From positions 2,586,501 to 2,650,500 of the forward strand of contig JAVTVX010000016.1 in the NCBI GenBank assembly GCA_033439265.1: DNA of 64,000 bases, read 5' to 3'. The stretch's first letter is position 1; each line of letters opens with the position of its first letter. Of this stretch, positions 1 through 12,631 are shown one piece after another. The translations under genes were made by a program, and so were the position numbers. Origin of the DNA: Dillenia suffruticosa (lineage: Eukaryota; Streptophyta; Magnoliopsida; Dilleniales; Dilleniaceae). Below the pieces are notes generated by a model. It was not told the DNA's origin, searched no databases, and worked only from the letters and a program-made list of their open reading frames with translations.

Positions 1-517
1 CAGTTATTATTTAAAAAAGTTCATTAATGAAAGAGAAAGTTAGAAAGAACCTAAGAGGATGAAAAAATGATATTGTGAGCATTTAACTTACTTTTCCCTT
101 TGGAAACCTTATGTATCCGCTAGTCGCTCTATTAAAAACTCATATCATTGACAATGCTATCAGAATAAGCTCTATATAAAAACCTTATTTAACAAGTATT
201 GTACTATGCTCTATTAAGTTTTCAAAGAAAATGCAAACATGTGCACACCATATCCTTGGCAATGCTATCAGAATAAGCCAATCACAAGAGTAAAGAGTCA
301 AAAGGTACCAGTGTCTATCATGAAACCAACACTATCAGAGTATATGCAACATCATTATTTTAACCTGAGCCTGGCCATTGTTGCATCTGCCTTATGACTT
401 ACCAATCAAAACCTTAAATCTTTCAGAACTTCTATAGAACCAGTCCAACCAGTCCAATCTTTTCGTTTGACATCCAACTTAAAACTGGAAGACATTCAAT
501 GTAAACCAGGAAAATAC

Positions 518-682
518 CTTAAGATGAACAATTTCACCATCCTCGAATTCCAAAACATTCTTTGAGTGCTCAACTATTGCACTGGCAGCACTTGATAAGA
601 AGAGTACTTTGGGCTGCACATTCTTAGTAGGAAAATGACCATCATTCCATGATGGTCCATTGCTCATTTTATCATTCAACTC
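518..682 (-). pseudogene. GFAT: GFAT exon, end of glutaminase domain
   Basis: The 55-codon minus-strand exon has a CAG acceptor at 683-685 and a GTATTT donor just below 518. The peptide FLSSAASAIVEHSKNVLEFE matches the plant GFAT segment 'FLSSDxxAxVEHTKKVLxIE'. It is open throughout. Confidence 0.8.
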
Positions 683-1859
683 CTGAAAAAGCAGCAATCT
701 CAACTATCAGGGATGAAAATGGTAGCAAACAAAGAGAGGAAGAAAAGGAGAATGGCAATCAAAGACAGAAAGATGAATTGCAACTAACAAATTCCAATGA
801 ATCAATGTCAGAAGCATTAAACAAGTTTGATTATGGCCTACCACCTAGATGGTAGCTCAAGACACAAAAACTTTGCCTCTAAAAGTTCCCGCGATCGAGT
901 ACAATTAAAAAACCATTTGCAACAATAGCTTCCTGACTATAATGTAGGGAAGACATGTTCCTCTGCTTGGCATCTAGCTGGACCTGCGGCGATAGGCTCG
1001 CCCTTTGGACAATAGCCTTGGACATACAATAGAGAGTAGGAACCTTTGTGGCAATACCCAACGGAAGTTGCTACAGTTTCAAAGTCCTTTCTACACAGGC
1101 AGACCTATTTACTAGGGTAATCTGGCTTCTTTGAAGGTTTGGCTTACATAAGAACCCGTCCCCCAGAAAAATGCTGCTTGACCCGGGGGGGGAGGGGAAG
1201 AGCCACCTTCAAGGGAGTTGATCTTCGGAATCAATTTCCGCAAGAAATTGATGTTGAAGTCCATTGAGACCTTGAAGGATGTGTATCATTCTCCTCAGTT
1301 GTGTAGGGAAACTGAATGGTTAAGGAAGTGTGATACAATGTACAAGTTCTCAACTTTTGTACAAGTCTGTCATATTGTTTTGCAATTCAGAAACATGAAA
1401 AGAAAAGCGTGACTAACAAAGATGGACACAAAATCTTACTACAACTTTCATCACAAATTCAGTATATTGAAGGTAAGGAATCTTAAGTAGTTCTGGCAAT
1501 GTTTAAAAATAATTATGCTCTATATATATATATAGCGAGAGAGAGAGAGATTGTTCTAATGGTTTTGTTTCTACCTCACAAAACTGATTGCAATTTTTTA
1601 TCTTTTCTTGGTGCAGGTAACCAGGTCATTCTGGGTGCTGATGACAGATGCGCTCATAAATATTACTCAAAGTACACAATTCACTGTAGAAAATGCAAGA
1701 ATTGGAGAGAGAACTAAAGATTTATCTTGTGCATAAAATAAAACAAATTGATATTGGAACATTGAGAAGCAACAAGAAAAAAATGTGTTCATAGGACTAG
1801 CTCAGGGAAATCTATCTTCTGAAAAAACAACTAAACTGTACTTTTCCAAGATAACTTAC
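683..1859. other. GFAT intron, nothing else recognised
   Basis: This stretch lies between two GFAT exons. It has a short GA run and TA repeat near 1520-1550 and small open frames I could not assign. No mobile element ends are visible. Confidence 0.5.
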
Positions 1860-2002
1860 TTTAACACCAAGAAGCAATGGACTACCCCTTTTACAAGCAA
1901 CCAACTCATTTGGATAGTGTCGACTTTTGAAAATAAGAGCATAGGCTCCTTCAAGATGCCCGACAACGTCAAGCACAACATGACAAAAAGTTACAGTCTG
2001 CT
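1860..2002 (-). pseudogene. GFAT: GFAT exon, glutaminase domain
   Basis: The 143-bp minus-strand exon encodes QTVTFCHVVLDVVGHLEGAY followed by ALIFKSRHYPNELVACKRGS and PLLLGVK, a nearly unchanged plant GFAT block. The donor is GTAAGTTA and the acceptor ends GCCGGAG. It is open in the expected phase. Confidence 0.85.
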
Positions 2003-5000
2003 CTCCGGCAACAGATAAGGCACAAATTATTATGCTAAAAAAGTTAGTGCTCGTGATAAACATTCTTACATTGCATTAGAATCCAGGGCAAAAAGACACT
2101 TTCAGATAATCTTTGCTTTGCAGAAATGACACCTAGAGTTTTATCTTTAAATCAAGGGGCCTGATGACAGACAAGGCCAATTGGTAATTACAGGAAAAAA
2201 AAAAAAAGAAAAAAAAAAGGGGAATAGCATTACGTTCAATTTGTAATTTTTCAGTTTCCAGGTGACAGGATAACATTCATTATAGTCTGACTGCTAATGT
2301 TGTCGCTATTGCTGCTGCAGTAATTACCAGGAGTTCATCTAGAAGTAACAGGTATCTTAGCACCTCCGATGGCAACACGAGTTTAAAATACAATCAAACA
2401 CTTACTAAGAACTCATAATCCACATCATACAGCATAAGTTACCAAGATAAAAAAAAATCAGTTTAATAATTAACAGAATATTGAAACTACAAGTAAATGA
2501 AATTTTAGAAATGTGCAATTGAGTGTTTGCATATCTTTTAAACAACTTAGTCCAAGATTCATGGTAGAAGCAACAGATAGCATCCTACTTGGTCATCTTC
2601 ATGCCAAGTGCACAATCCATAGTCTCCCCCTTGGCATCTTTAATTCTAAAACTGGCCAGATCTGCATTTTTTTTATTAAATTCATTGATGCAGGACTGCA
2701 TTTCAAAACCCAAAAGTGTTACAAAATAGCCACTTTCACCGATTTTCATCACATTTTGCTCCAAATGAACTGGAGGTTTCATCCTTTCAAACCTACAATT
2801 GTTCATCTTCCCAATTATGATCTTGACTAAAATGTACATGTTTTTTTCCCCTTTTTTGTCTCCAATAAATTTATTATCTTACTGCTACATGAAACTGAAA
2901 TATATAATCATCCAACTCATATTGTTCTTACACGTTAATATGCACAATAATTTCCATCAAGGGTTTCTTTTTCTGTTTTTAATCCTATTTCTTTACCGCA
3001 CCACCATGCTCTAAACAAGAGATTGACAAAAGATTAAACAATTCACTACTTTGCGATAAAACAGATTTGCTTCAGGATAAACACATTTCAGCACCTTTCA
3101 ATCTTCAATTTTTCCTTTCTCACGACTCACATATTTGTCTCACGGTCACCCAATGGGGCTAAATAATTCAATGAACAAAAGAAAAGGGAGAAGATGAAAA
3201 GATAACCTTCTCTTATTTCGAATTATGGCTTATGACAGAAATTAAACAAGAAAAATGTGGACACCCAAATATTGCTCTTTCCTTTGCATAACAATCTCCT
3301 TTTCTCTTCCCCTCACTTGTAATTTGGAAGCAAGAGTTAAACATAGGTGCAAGATAGAATTTTCTTTAAAAGAACTTCAGTTTTTAACAATTCATGAAGC
3401 TTAATCATTTACTTTTTGCATCAAAATGAAGGGAAAATAGTTAAAAAGCTTAACACTGTCTCTCAATTGTTGAAGCAAAAATCTACAGACTACAAAATTA
3501 TAACGCTACACTGTCTCCTCCATAGTCAAAGTGTGGCAAATTTTGAATAGGAAGTTCAAATGCCTGGTAACCTACAAATTTGTCCAAAGCTTCACCAATC
3601 TGCAGACACTTCAATACCAAATCTCTTCTCAAAATAAAATTGCTCTTATATCTTTTATCTCACTATCTTCAATAAAAATAATCTTTCATTTGAATCATGA
3701 ATTTATAGATACTTTATTTCACGTATTCTACTTCATTACTATAATATAAAAAGAAAAACCACCTTGGAAATTACATTATCAAATTTAGTTTATTCATAGA
3801 AAGGAAAGAAAAAACAGTTTAACAAAGCAGCACAAACTACAAGCCTGTGGCATGATAAAAGAACTAGTACACACAAGGAAATCAGATAAGAAAATAAGAA
3901 TTATTTAAACAGGAATCACTAGCCCAACAGCAAACCATCATCAGCTAATTAATCTACAGGAAGCGGTTACTCCTGCTCCAAAGAGATTCTATTTCTAGAC
4001 CTTGCAACCTATTTTTTTCAGGCTATCCATTTCCATGGACAAAAGCATTCACATCAAGCTTCCAAGCAAAGAAGACCACCTTCGGATCTAAGACTTCCAG
4101 ATCTCCCCCCAACTAGAAAAGTCCCCGCATTTTTCCACTCCTACCAAGGCCGTAATCTCAATTTCATCTCAAAGTTTCCCAATCTCAACTTAAACTCAGC
4201 CCCAAAAGTGCTTAAACATCTGATCAACTACAAAGTCTTCTCTCCCCATTTAGCTCTTTCATATGCCACATCAATGGTAAAATTTTATGTCAACATAGAA
4301 TTTTTTGAATTCCTTCTCTAATTGTTGGGGGAATTTTCAGAGGCCTTTTGCTATTTATTGGGGCACTATAAACTCATATACAACCATTTCCTTTCACGAC
4401 ATATAGATGTCTTTTTTGCGAGTGATTACAAATCTATTATCTCTCATCTTACTTTCAGTAAAAATCCAATAGAAGTACCTCTAAGATAACTTTGACGCAT
4501 TCATTTCTAATGCCGCTCCGTCATTTTCTTTTGAACAACATGCATCTTTTGTTCATGTTGATTTTCAATAGCACAACACTCCACTCTATAAGGCATCATT
4601 GATCTAATCATGGTTTTACAATCTTCTAATCTAATTTAGCTGGAACCTTACGATCACGCAATGCCAATATGTTTCTATCTTTCTATTATTAACATTTTCA
4701 TTAATATTTCTATCTTTCTTAAGGATGGCTTCTAAGTAAAGAACACTATCTTTCTAAGACACCTTGCTTACTGACTAACACAACTTCATCTAGATCACTG
4801 GTCAAATTGAATATAAATTCCATAAATTCAAATTTTATTCTAACTCCATAATTTGTCTAATTTCAATTTCACCTTGCTTCTTGTCAATCAAATACAAAAT
4901 CATTTACAAATAACAAGCACCAAGGAATTCTATCCTAAGTATAACCTATAAAATCAATCCAAAGTAATGCAAACTAGAAAGGACTCACTGTTGATTTACG

Positions 5001-7385
5001 AAATGCCTATTGGTGTGTCGTCAAACAACTAAAAATAAAATATCTACTTCTAAACAATATAAATATAGCGCGAGTAAGGTCATATTCACAAAAAACGACA
5101 GATTTATTTCTTTTAATAAAAAAAAAATATGGGGTATTTGTGAAAACTATATGAAACTAACAAATCAAATAAATCAATAAAAATTAACTAAAATTAAATA
5201 ACTAGATAATACAAATTGAAAGAGAGAATGTCAATGAGAGTAAAACCTAACCAAAGAAGTTATTTCCACATTGATATATTTGATTGATTATCGATATAAA
5301 AATTACTCGGTATTATGTGAATAAAATTGTTATAGCCTTAAGTACCACGAAACGACTAATTTCTCCTTACTTTTTCGACAATCAAGATACCATCATTAAT
5401 TACTTCTCTAATCGAAAGACAATCCAAGAGACTCTCATTAGATTTAATGTTCCGATAATATTAAGATTTAGAGAGACTCAATTCTAATTAGTAAATTTTA
5501 ATTTGGATTAATTTAAATTAAATTATCTAAATTCTTGACATAAATTTCACCGCTTGCGAGACTATAAAACTATATTAATTACTACTCGATTAAAAACATA
5601 CAAATGTTGCTGTTTTTAAATTGTTGTAAATTATTTTAAAGTTATTAAACATAGGCTTCTATTTAATAATGTCCGAGCAATTATAAATATTAGGCATAGA
5701 GATTAAATAAATACTCATAAATATCAAGTCAATAAAATCATTTAGATCTTATAATTCTCATTTATCAATGTTTTAATAATTTTTTGATTAGAAAAAAATA
5801 AATTAAAATAAATTCATGAAGAAAAGAAACTCACAAAAATAATATTATTGCTTCCCCAAAGAATTTGCAATGACACAAGCAATCAAAATGAAATCCCACG
5901 CTGTAGCCTTTCACCCTTTTTTATTATGTGTCTTTTTTTGGTGCCAAAGTAAGGAAAAAGAAAAGACCTCCTAAGCTGCCGGCTGCAGCCCGAGAGGGTT
6001 GCACCCCTCCTCCAAAATAGTGTCTCTCGTGTCAAGAATAAAGAGAATATATATAGGCAACCGGTTGCTAACCATAAATAACTATTAAATAAATAAAAAA
6101 AAGTAAAAGATAAATTTCTTAAAAAATAATATTCTAAAAGATTTAAATGTACAAAAATTTATTTCTCTAAATATTATGAATAGAATAAAATTTTTCAAAA
6201 TTTTCGATATCTCCAATTCTATCATAATTTCCTCTTGAATGTGTAATCGGAAAAGAAAATTTTACTGCAGTAAATCTTCAAAACTTTACATTGCCTCCTC
6301 AGATCAATGTGCCCACGTACTAATGAAAGAATATTACTGTCTAATTTTTCATATTTTGTAAAATTATTCCAATTTAATTTATTTTTCTTTTCTTTCCGTA
6401 ATAAGTTTTCTCCAAAATTAAATATCATAAAACATAGATATTAATATAATATTTATTCAAAAATAAAGCAATATCAATCACAAATATTATACTCATTTAA
6501 ACCCTATCACTTATTGTAACCGAAAATTCTTTTATTTAATCACCACTAATAATCCTTCCATTGCACATATCGTTTAATCAGATTCACACAACACATAGAA
6601 ACAGAGTTCCTTCCCAACACATGTCATGTCGGGAACTCGATTACACGCTTCTCAAATGAATAAAAGATTTACGTTGGTTTTCACTTTTCCCCTAATAGTT
6701 TTGCACTAAACACCTACCTTTTAAGTAGATAACTTTCTTAGTTGACCCGCATCAAGCGAACTTGATTTTCTGAAATATTCGTTTTCTACCGATCTCAACC
6801 ATTCCAAGAAAAAGCTCAGCATACCAAAATGTTCTCGGCCCATACAACACATCAAAAGTATAAGCTCCAGCTTCCACCCAGCACATTCTTCAAGAGAGCA
6901 AATTGGTTTTTCACCTTAGAAGGGGAGGACCTTCAGGATAAACCAACCAATGGGAATTTCACATTTTACTTTCTCATTTTTATTTATAAGAGGACCATTT
7001 TTTGCGGAGTGGAGTTTTGACATACAATATGCAAGCCTTCAAGTCATGTTTCCACATGCATGGACAAATGCATGATAGCCATAAAGCACTAGAAAGGTTG
7101 AGACTCAAAGTCAGCAAGGCATGTGTTGCTGCACTCATGTTTGTGATGAGTGTGAATCTCAATCCTATCTTTATCCATATGCGGATTAAAACAAAAAATA
7201 CAGCAAGAAATTATATGACAACTGACAAAATGCAGGCATAAAAAGCAATTATAATGAACTTGTACCTTCATGTGTGTATAAGGTGGCCACCTCCAACTGC
7301 ATGGCTCAATTTCCACTTCCAAAGCAAACAAAGGGATAAATACCAGTAAAATAAACCATATGAATCCACTCAAAAAGCAACATAC
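2003..7385. other. Long GFAT intron, AT-rich, with repeat-like segment
   Basis: A 5.4-kb intron separates the truncated exon from the next. About 5000-6060 reads like a dispersed repeat ('gcgcgagtaaggtcatattcac' type sequence seen in many plant genomes), but I see no clean ends. An 84-codon minus-strand open frame at 2585-2839 is unassigned. Confidence 0.35.
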
Positions 7386-7442
7386 CTTCTTCTTTTGCTT
7401 TGTCAAAAATATAGCAAGCTTTGGGATGACTCCAGTATCTAT
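7386..7442 (-). pseudogene. GFAT: GFAT exon, truncated by a transposon end
   Basis: This 57-bp remnant contains DTGVIPKLA in one frame and FDKAKEE in the next, both matching the GFAT stretch 'DTEVIPKLAKFVFDKANEE'. The upstream side stops where CACTACAAAAAAA begins at 7443. Confidence 0.65.
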
Positions 7443-7655
7443 CACTACAAAAAAACAGCCTTTTAACCACAAATTTAGCGACAAAAATTAAAAAAAAATT
7501 TATCGCTAAAAACATTAGTAACGAAAAATTTTTCATCACTACTAACGCGTCGCAAAAATTTAGCGATGAAAATTAGAAATCCATCGCTAAATTTAGCGAC
7601 GAAAATCTGAAATCCGTCGCTAAATTTAGCGACAAATAATTTTTCGTCCTTATTG
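7443..7655 (-). mobile_element. CACTA-like element, orphan 'right-type' end
   Basis: The segment begins CACTACAAAAAAACAGCC and continues with repeated motifs of the type AAATTTAGCGACGAAAAT. Read inverted, it matches the right end of the 10140-12628 element closely over about 200 bp. Similarity stops near 7655, and no partner end with a matching 3-bp flank was found. It is therefore taken as a truncated end. It lies directly against the GFAT exon at 7442. Confidence 0.7.
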
Positions 7656-8445
7656 ATAATTGCCTCATTAATTACATTACATTGTTAGGCAAGTTAGAAT
7701 TTCAACATAATGAAATGTCTAAATGCAAACGCAATCACAATTTGGGTTTGAACAAACAGTCCAGTGAAACACATGGATTTAAAATCATTGTCTTTTCCAT
7801 GTTGCCCATGCTCTAGGCTATGAATACAACAACTGGCCTAACAAATATGTATGGAGTATGGAAATAAATTGATAAAATATTAAAAGTTGTGTCAAATTTA
7901 TAAGTAGACATTCAATACATAAAAATATTTTTGTTTTTAGGTGTGTTGGAGCTATAAGATATAAAGGGATGGCAAACCATAATCCTTAATATGAAACATA
8001 TCTAGCAACTCTCCCCCTAATAGGAGTTGATTTGGACACTGAATAGCCCCACTACCGTAACAATTTTTTATTTATTTTTTGGCTGTAGTAACAATTATTT
8101 ATTTAATATGGATAGATAATGAAAAAAATATTGAAAGACAAATAGAAAAAAAGGAATAAACATGAAATTGAAAAATGATGATTTGGACATGTCCAGAGAA
8201 TTTATTGGTTTTGTTAAAAGAAGTAAACATGAAATTGGGTTTTGAGGTAGAAAAAGGAACACCCAATTATGAAAATATTCCAACAATTATTTTGCTAGTG
8301 AACTTGAGTAGTTATTTTGAAGTCAACGCCATGCTTATCCTTCACTCTCATTGGACCATCACTTCCGCGCGTACACATAACGGCCTCACTCTCACTCTCT
8401 CTCTCTCTCTCTCTCCAACGCTTCTTAGCTAGAGAAGTGAGAAAC
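7656..8445. other. Upstream flank of the RETICULATA-RELATED relic
   Basis: AT-rich sequence without a gene. A (TC)n microsatellite lies at about 8391-8416, just before the coding homology, probably in the old 5' leader. Part of the stretch (about 8165-8285) has a diverged second copy at 42945-43065. Confidence 0.45.
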
Positions 8446-8703
8446 ACTGCCGGAGAGAAATTCAAGACGGAGGCAAATCTCGAGTTGGCGGCGATCGGGA
8501 GATCGATCGATAGTCTTCCAAAGGATTTGGCAGTAGCAATTAAGGCGGGAAGGATACCGGGAGTGATCATACGTCGATATTTCGAGATGGAGAAGTCGGC
8601 AGTGTTCTGGTGGTTGCTGCAGTTCGGAGGGTTTAAGGAGAGGTTGCTGGCTGATGATCTGTTCTTGGCTAAGGTTGCCATGGAGTGTGGTGTTGGGATT
8701 TTT
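8446..8703 (+). pseudogene. RETICULATA-RELATED exon 1 homology
   Basis: It is open in the frame starting at ATG 8317, but homology begins only at about residue 44; the earlier residues are a (SL)n stretch read from the TC microsatellite. It ends ...ECGVGIF and then leaves the family (expected TKTAAEYE) without a clear GT donor. Confidence 0.8.
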
Positions 8704-8930
8704 CACTTACGTTTGTGTTCTTCATTCGATTTCATTCTTATCTGAAAGTGTTCTTATGCTTATGGTTGAACTTTAGCTTTAGTTGTGAATCTTGTGATGG
8801 ACTTCAACGGTCAAAAGGGCGAATTCATCGTTTGGGTATTTAAAAAGGGGTAGGGACTGTGCTCATGCAATGTAGAATCATACAAAAATGAGATTTCATT
8901 CGAAACAGTAAAATGTACATTAAACAATTT

Positions 8931-9114
8931 AAGTGGAGGTGGGATGGGCACCTTTGTCCCCTTAATTAGGTCAGAAGTTCGACTCTCCCTAGATACAGAA
9001 AAAACAATGTTGGGAGACCCGCCCTTATAAAGTGGGCCCTACAGCAGTCAATACAAATTAATCGGAATGAAACTCCGGATATTATGTGATGTCCAATCCA
9101 TGGTACAAAAAAAA
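8931..9114 (+). mobile_element. SINE, 'CATGGTAC-polyA' family, diverged
   Basis: It has a tRNA-like 5' part with box-B-like GAAGTTCGACTCTCCC and ends CCATGGTACAAAAAAAA, the same 3' end as the copies at 24142, 43437 and 30771. Duplicated flanks are not clear. Confidence 0.6.
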
Positions 9115-10136
9115 TAGTAATTTACCTCTGACCAACAAATTAATATGTTAATTAGTCTAATTAACTAACAACTGCAATAACACCCCCTTAATATGAAATA
9201 CCCATCTTGGTTAAACCGAGGAAGTACAACATAGGAGTATTAGGTGGTACTAAATGATATATGTAATGGAAAAGTATACCATACTTGAGATCACAGAAAC
9301 TCCTGTTCTGGGCCAGAACAATATAATCGCTTTGCCATCTGCTTTGCCTTTGACTTCTCGTAGGCATCTTGATGCATCCAAAAAACAAGTTGAGATATCT
9401 TCCTATTGAAATAGAAGATCTAGCAACCCATGATGGAGTTGTCTGAAGATATAAAATGCTGTAATATTTGCATGCTTCAATGACAGTTCTTGTGGCTACC
9501 ATGATCTCTTGCCCATTTGAAATAGTATTGACAGCAGATAGGCACGTAAACATGAAACCCAACAAAGAATTTTGCCCAGGTATCATGTGTTTTCGTTACT
9601 GTGAAAAATGACTTGCATTCCATGACTCCTCAAGTACACCAGCACCTGAATAGAAACCAATATATTCTGTGGATATAGATCAAATTTACAAATCAATCTA
9701 TTTCCCTTTAAATTGATTCAATTTCTACATGATAATTGACATGTTTTCAACAGTATTTTAACCGTTTTTATTGATTATTATTTCTACAAAATTGGATCAT
9801 ACCACCTTTCAAATCCAAGAAAAAAGTTTTCAAAACATGTTGGCATAGAATGACACATAAAATTGGTTCTTTTGGTTTTTGAATCATTTTTGTCTCTAAC
9901 ATTAACGAAGAGAAAGGATAGTGGTGGTAAATTGCATTTGAAATTCCCTTTTTTTGTATAAAATAGTGAAGAATATTTGTGTTTTATGCGAATGATATTA
10001 CAATGACATTAAAATAGCGGCTAATGGCTATTCTCACAAAAATATTATTAAAAACTTAGTTAAAGGTCTGTCATAAGAGAAGTAAATTTGTGTTTATACT
10101 ATGTTTTCATTTTGGGGTCCATGATTCCGCTTAATT
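9115..10136. other. Intron or spacer, nothing assigned
   Basis: This is AT-rich sequence inside the span of the RETICULATA-RELATED relic. A 132-codon minus-strand open frame (9188-9586) has no family I recognise. Confidence 0.3.
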
Positions 10137-11179
10137 CCACGTTACAAAAAAAACATGGTTTTAGCCACAAATTTTTGTGATGGAAAAAATTCGTCGCTAT
10201 TTTACGATAAATTTAGCGATAAAAACTTTTTTGTCGCTAATTTGTCACAAAATTTACGACGAAAAGAAAGTCGTGGCTAAATTAGCAGACACATCATTCG
10301 TGGCTAAATTCGTCACTAATTAGTGACGAAAAAATTTTCGTGGCTAAATTCGTCGCTAATTGACGACAAAAAATTTTTCGTTGCAAATTTCGTCGCTATC
10401 GCGACGAATAATAATTTGTGGCTAAATTTTGCCACGGTTTTAGTTACGGATTTAAAATCCGTCACAAAATTTAATCTTTTTAAAATATAATTTTATTTTC
10501 TTTATTTTTCTTTTTATTTTATCAATATGTTATATTTAAGTTAAAAATTAATTTAGCGACGGATTTGTTTTCCGTCGTTAAATTTAGTGACGAAAATCCC
10601 AATCCGTCGCTGAATTTTTTATATATAATTAAATAAAACATTTAAATTAAAAAATTAATTTAGTAACGACAAAATTTATCCGTCGTTGAATCAGCGACGG
10701 ATTTCCAAGTCCGTTGCTATTTCAGCGACGGATTTCCAAATCCTTGCTGAATTTAATATTTTTTTAATTAGAATTTTATTTTATTTTATTAATTTATATT
10801 AACAAATCATATTATTATTTTATAATATTTTAATTTACATTTTATTTTATTATATTATATTTCATTTTTTAAAGAATAATATTATTTAAATCTAAAAAAA
10901 ACCATATATTTTATTTTATTTAAATTATATATTTTTTTAATTAATTTATTATTTTTTCTTTTTTTGTTTGATTTAATATTTTTTATTATTGTATAGGTAC
11001 CTTTTATTTTATTTGTATTATTTTATTTAATAATATAATTTTTTTAATTAAATATTAATTCGGCAGACATGCTCGGCAAGCGCCTACGCGGCGCCGGGCG
11101 CAGGCAGGTAGGCAGGCGGGCGCGCCTCGGGCGCATGCACGTATGGGAGCCCGCTCTTTATTGCTAAAAAAAATGCTAT

Positions 11180-11250
11180 TGAAGGGATTTGAATCTTGGA
11201 TCTCGAATTTGAACGGAAGACGTCACCACTGTACCACCACTTAATGTTGT
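11180..11250 (-). other. tRNA-like module, inverted copy
   Basis: On the minus strand it reads TTAAGTGGTGGTACAGTGGT and later CAAGATTCAAATCCCTTC. GGTACAGTGGTGA resembles box A and GATTCAAATCC resembles box B. It ends near GCATTTTTTTTAGCAA, as the other modules do. Confidence 0.5.
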
Positions 11251-11849
11251 GTGATAATATTTTTTTTTCTTTCTTTCTCCTCATTTTTTTTTCTATTTTC
11301 ATTTTTTTTCCTTCCTCTTACTCTCATCTCTATTTTTGGGTTTTTTTTTCTTTTCCATTCTCATTATTGAAATTTTTTATATATAATAATTATATTGAAA
11401 TTTGTTATATATTCAAACGAATAAAAATATTTTATGATTAAATATATAGATTTTTTAAATTATTAATATATTATAATTTATTGATAATTATAATTTTATG
11501 TTATTAAGATACCGTAATCCATTTTTAAACTATGGATTAAAAAATAAAATAAAAATGAAAAAGAATAATAAAATAATAAAATAAAAGAAAAAAAAAGAAA
11601 ACAAAATATAATATTAATATATTTTTAATTAATTTATTATTTTATTTTAAATTAGTATTTTATTATTTTTTATTTTATTAAAAATTATCATATTTATTAT
11701 TTTTAATTAATATTATTTTAGGTTGGTGGTTTAAATAAAAAAAGTTATTATATTTATTATTTTAAATTGTTATTATATATTATTTTATTATTATTAGAAA
11801 ATGTGAAAAAAAGATATAAGTAAAAAAAAAATTTATATCACATGCTAAC

Positions 11850-11935
11850 ATTTGGTTTGATAGTTTACAGGTTTATGCTTATGCGTGTGCGTGCAGGTGT
11901 GCAGGAGTTCGAAACACGGTGGAGGCAAAGCGGCA
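11850..11935 (+). other. tRNA-like module inside CACTA-like element
   Basis: It reads AACATTTGGTTTGATAGTTT, then GCAGGAGTTCGAAACACGG, and ends near GGCATTTTCCAGCAA. GAGTTCGAAAC fits a pol III box B (GGTTCGANNCC). The A-box side is weak. Related modules lie at 11190-11240 (minus), 41465-41535 and 57315-57400. Confidence 0.5.
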
Positions 11936-12631
11936 TTTTCCAGCAAGAGGAGGGCTGACGCTGGAGCGGGCGCGCTTGCAGGTGGGGGTGCTGGCTCGGG
12001 CGGGCAAGCAGCTTGCAGACTGGTGCTGGCTCGAGTGGGTGGAGGTGGGTAGGGCCCGTCTTGGGACGTGGCTTCCAGACTAGTGCTGGCTCAGGTGGGC
12101 GGGCCATCCAGGCACATGCCGGCTCGGGTGGGCAAGGGCCCGTCCAGACACGTGCGCTCTCTGGGCATTTCGACAAATTTGGAATTAGCGATGGATTTTT
12201 TTATTCGTCACTAAATTAGGGACGGATAATTTTTCGACGGACCTTTTTTTTTCCCCTAAATTAGCGACGGATTTTAGCAATAAAAATTATCTGTCGCTAA
12301 ATTTAATAACGAATTTTAGATTTTCGTCACTAAATTTAGCAACGGATTTTTTTATGTCTAATTTAGCGACGGATAATTTTTCGTCGCTAAATTTTGTGAT
12401 GAATTTTAGCGACGAAAAATTATTTGTCGCTAAAGTTAGCGACGGATTTCAGATTTTCATCGCTAAATTTAGCGACGGATTTCTAATTTTTGTCGCTAAA
12501 TTTTTGCGACTCATTATTAGCGACGAAAAATTTTTTGTCGCTAAATCCATCACTAATGTTTTTAGCGACGAATTTTTAAAAAATTTTCATCGCTAAATTT
12601 GTGGCTAAAAGGCTTTTTTTTTGTAGTGCCA

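Larger units (their letters stand above)
518..7442 (-). pseudogene. GFAT: Glutamine:fructose-6-phosphate aminotransferase, partial (three exons)
   Basis: GFAT makes glucosamine-6-phosphate from fructose-6-phosphate and glutamine, the entry step to UDP-GlcNAc. Three minus-strand exons are recognisable: 7386-7442 (VIPKLA, then FDKAKEE), 1860-2002 (47 codons, with SRHYPNELVACKRGSPLLLG) and 518-682 (55 codons, PKVLFLSSAASAIVEHSKNV). All belong to the N-terminal glutaminase domain and its end. Donors GTATG, GTAAG and GTATT and AG acceptors fit, and phases agree (exon ending in G joins AG, giving Glu). The first exon has lost about 4 bases between PKLA and FDKA, so the frame shifts. It is also cut at 7443 by a CACTA-like end, and no start with the catalytic Cys2 is found upstream. 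The isomerase half would lie left of the window. Family identity is firm; pseudogene status is inferred from the shift and truncation. Confidence 0.8.
10140..12628 (+). mobile_element. CACTA-like non-autonomous element (2.49 kb, TSD CCA)
   Basis: The ends are CGTTACAAAAAAAA and, inverted, CACTACAAAAAAAA. Direct 3-bp flanks CCA lie at 10137-10139 and 12629-12631. Both subterminal regions (10140-10750 and 12180-12628) are arrays of TTTAGCGACGGATTTT-type motifs in both orientations. Inside are two GC-rich blocks (about 11062-11150 and 11940-12165). Each adjoins a tRNA-like module (11190-11240 minus; 11850-11930 plus), giving a near-symmetric layout around an AT-rich core. No transposase is visible, so it would need one in trans. 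The left terminus differs at two positions from the canonical CACTA end. Confidence 0.7.

Noticed and set aside
2585-2839. 84-codon minus-strand open frame in the GFAT intron
   Set aside because: It looks protein-like, but I recognise no family and it does not fit the GFAT exon order.
8317-8445. N-terminal residues of the 142-codon frame at 8317 as real protein
   Set aside because: They come from the TC microsatellite (Ser-Leu repeats); homology to the family begins only at about 8446.
9188-9586. 132-codon minus-strand open frame
   Set aside because: No recognisable domain and no splice context that links it to a neighbour.
11180-11935. True tRNA genes at the tRNA-like modules
   Set aside because: No closed acceptor and anticodon stems can be drawn by eye; only box-like motifs are present.
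12013-12219. GC-rich open frames near 11865-12219
   Set aside because: They are read out of the simple GGCGGGC block of a transposon and have low complexity.
7443-12628. One large CACTA element spanning both CACTACAAAAAA tips
   Set aside because: The 3-bp flanks differ (TAT and CCA). 12628 pairs with 10140 by CCA, so 7443 is a separate orphan end.
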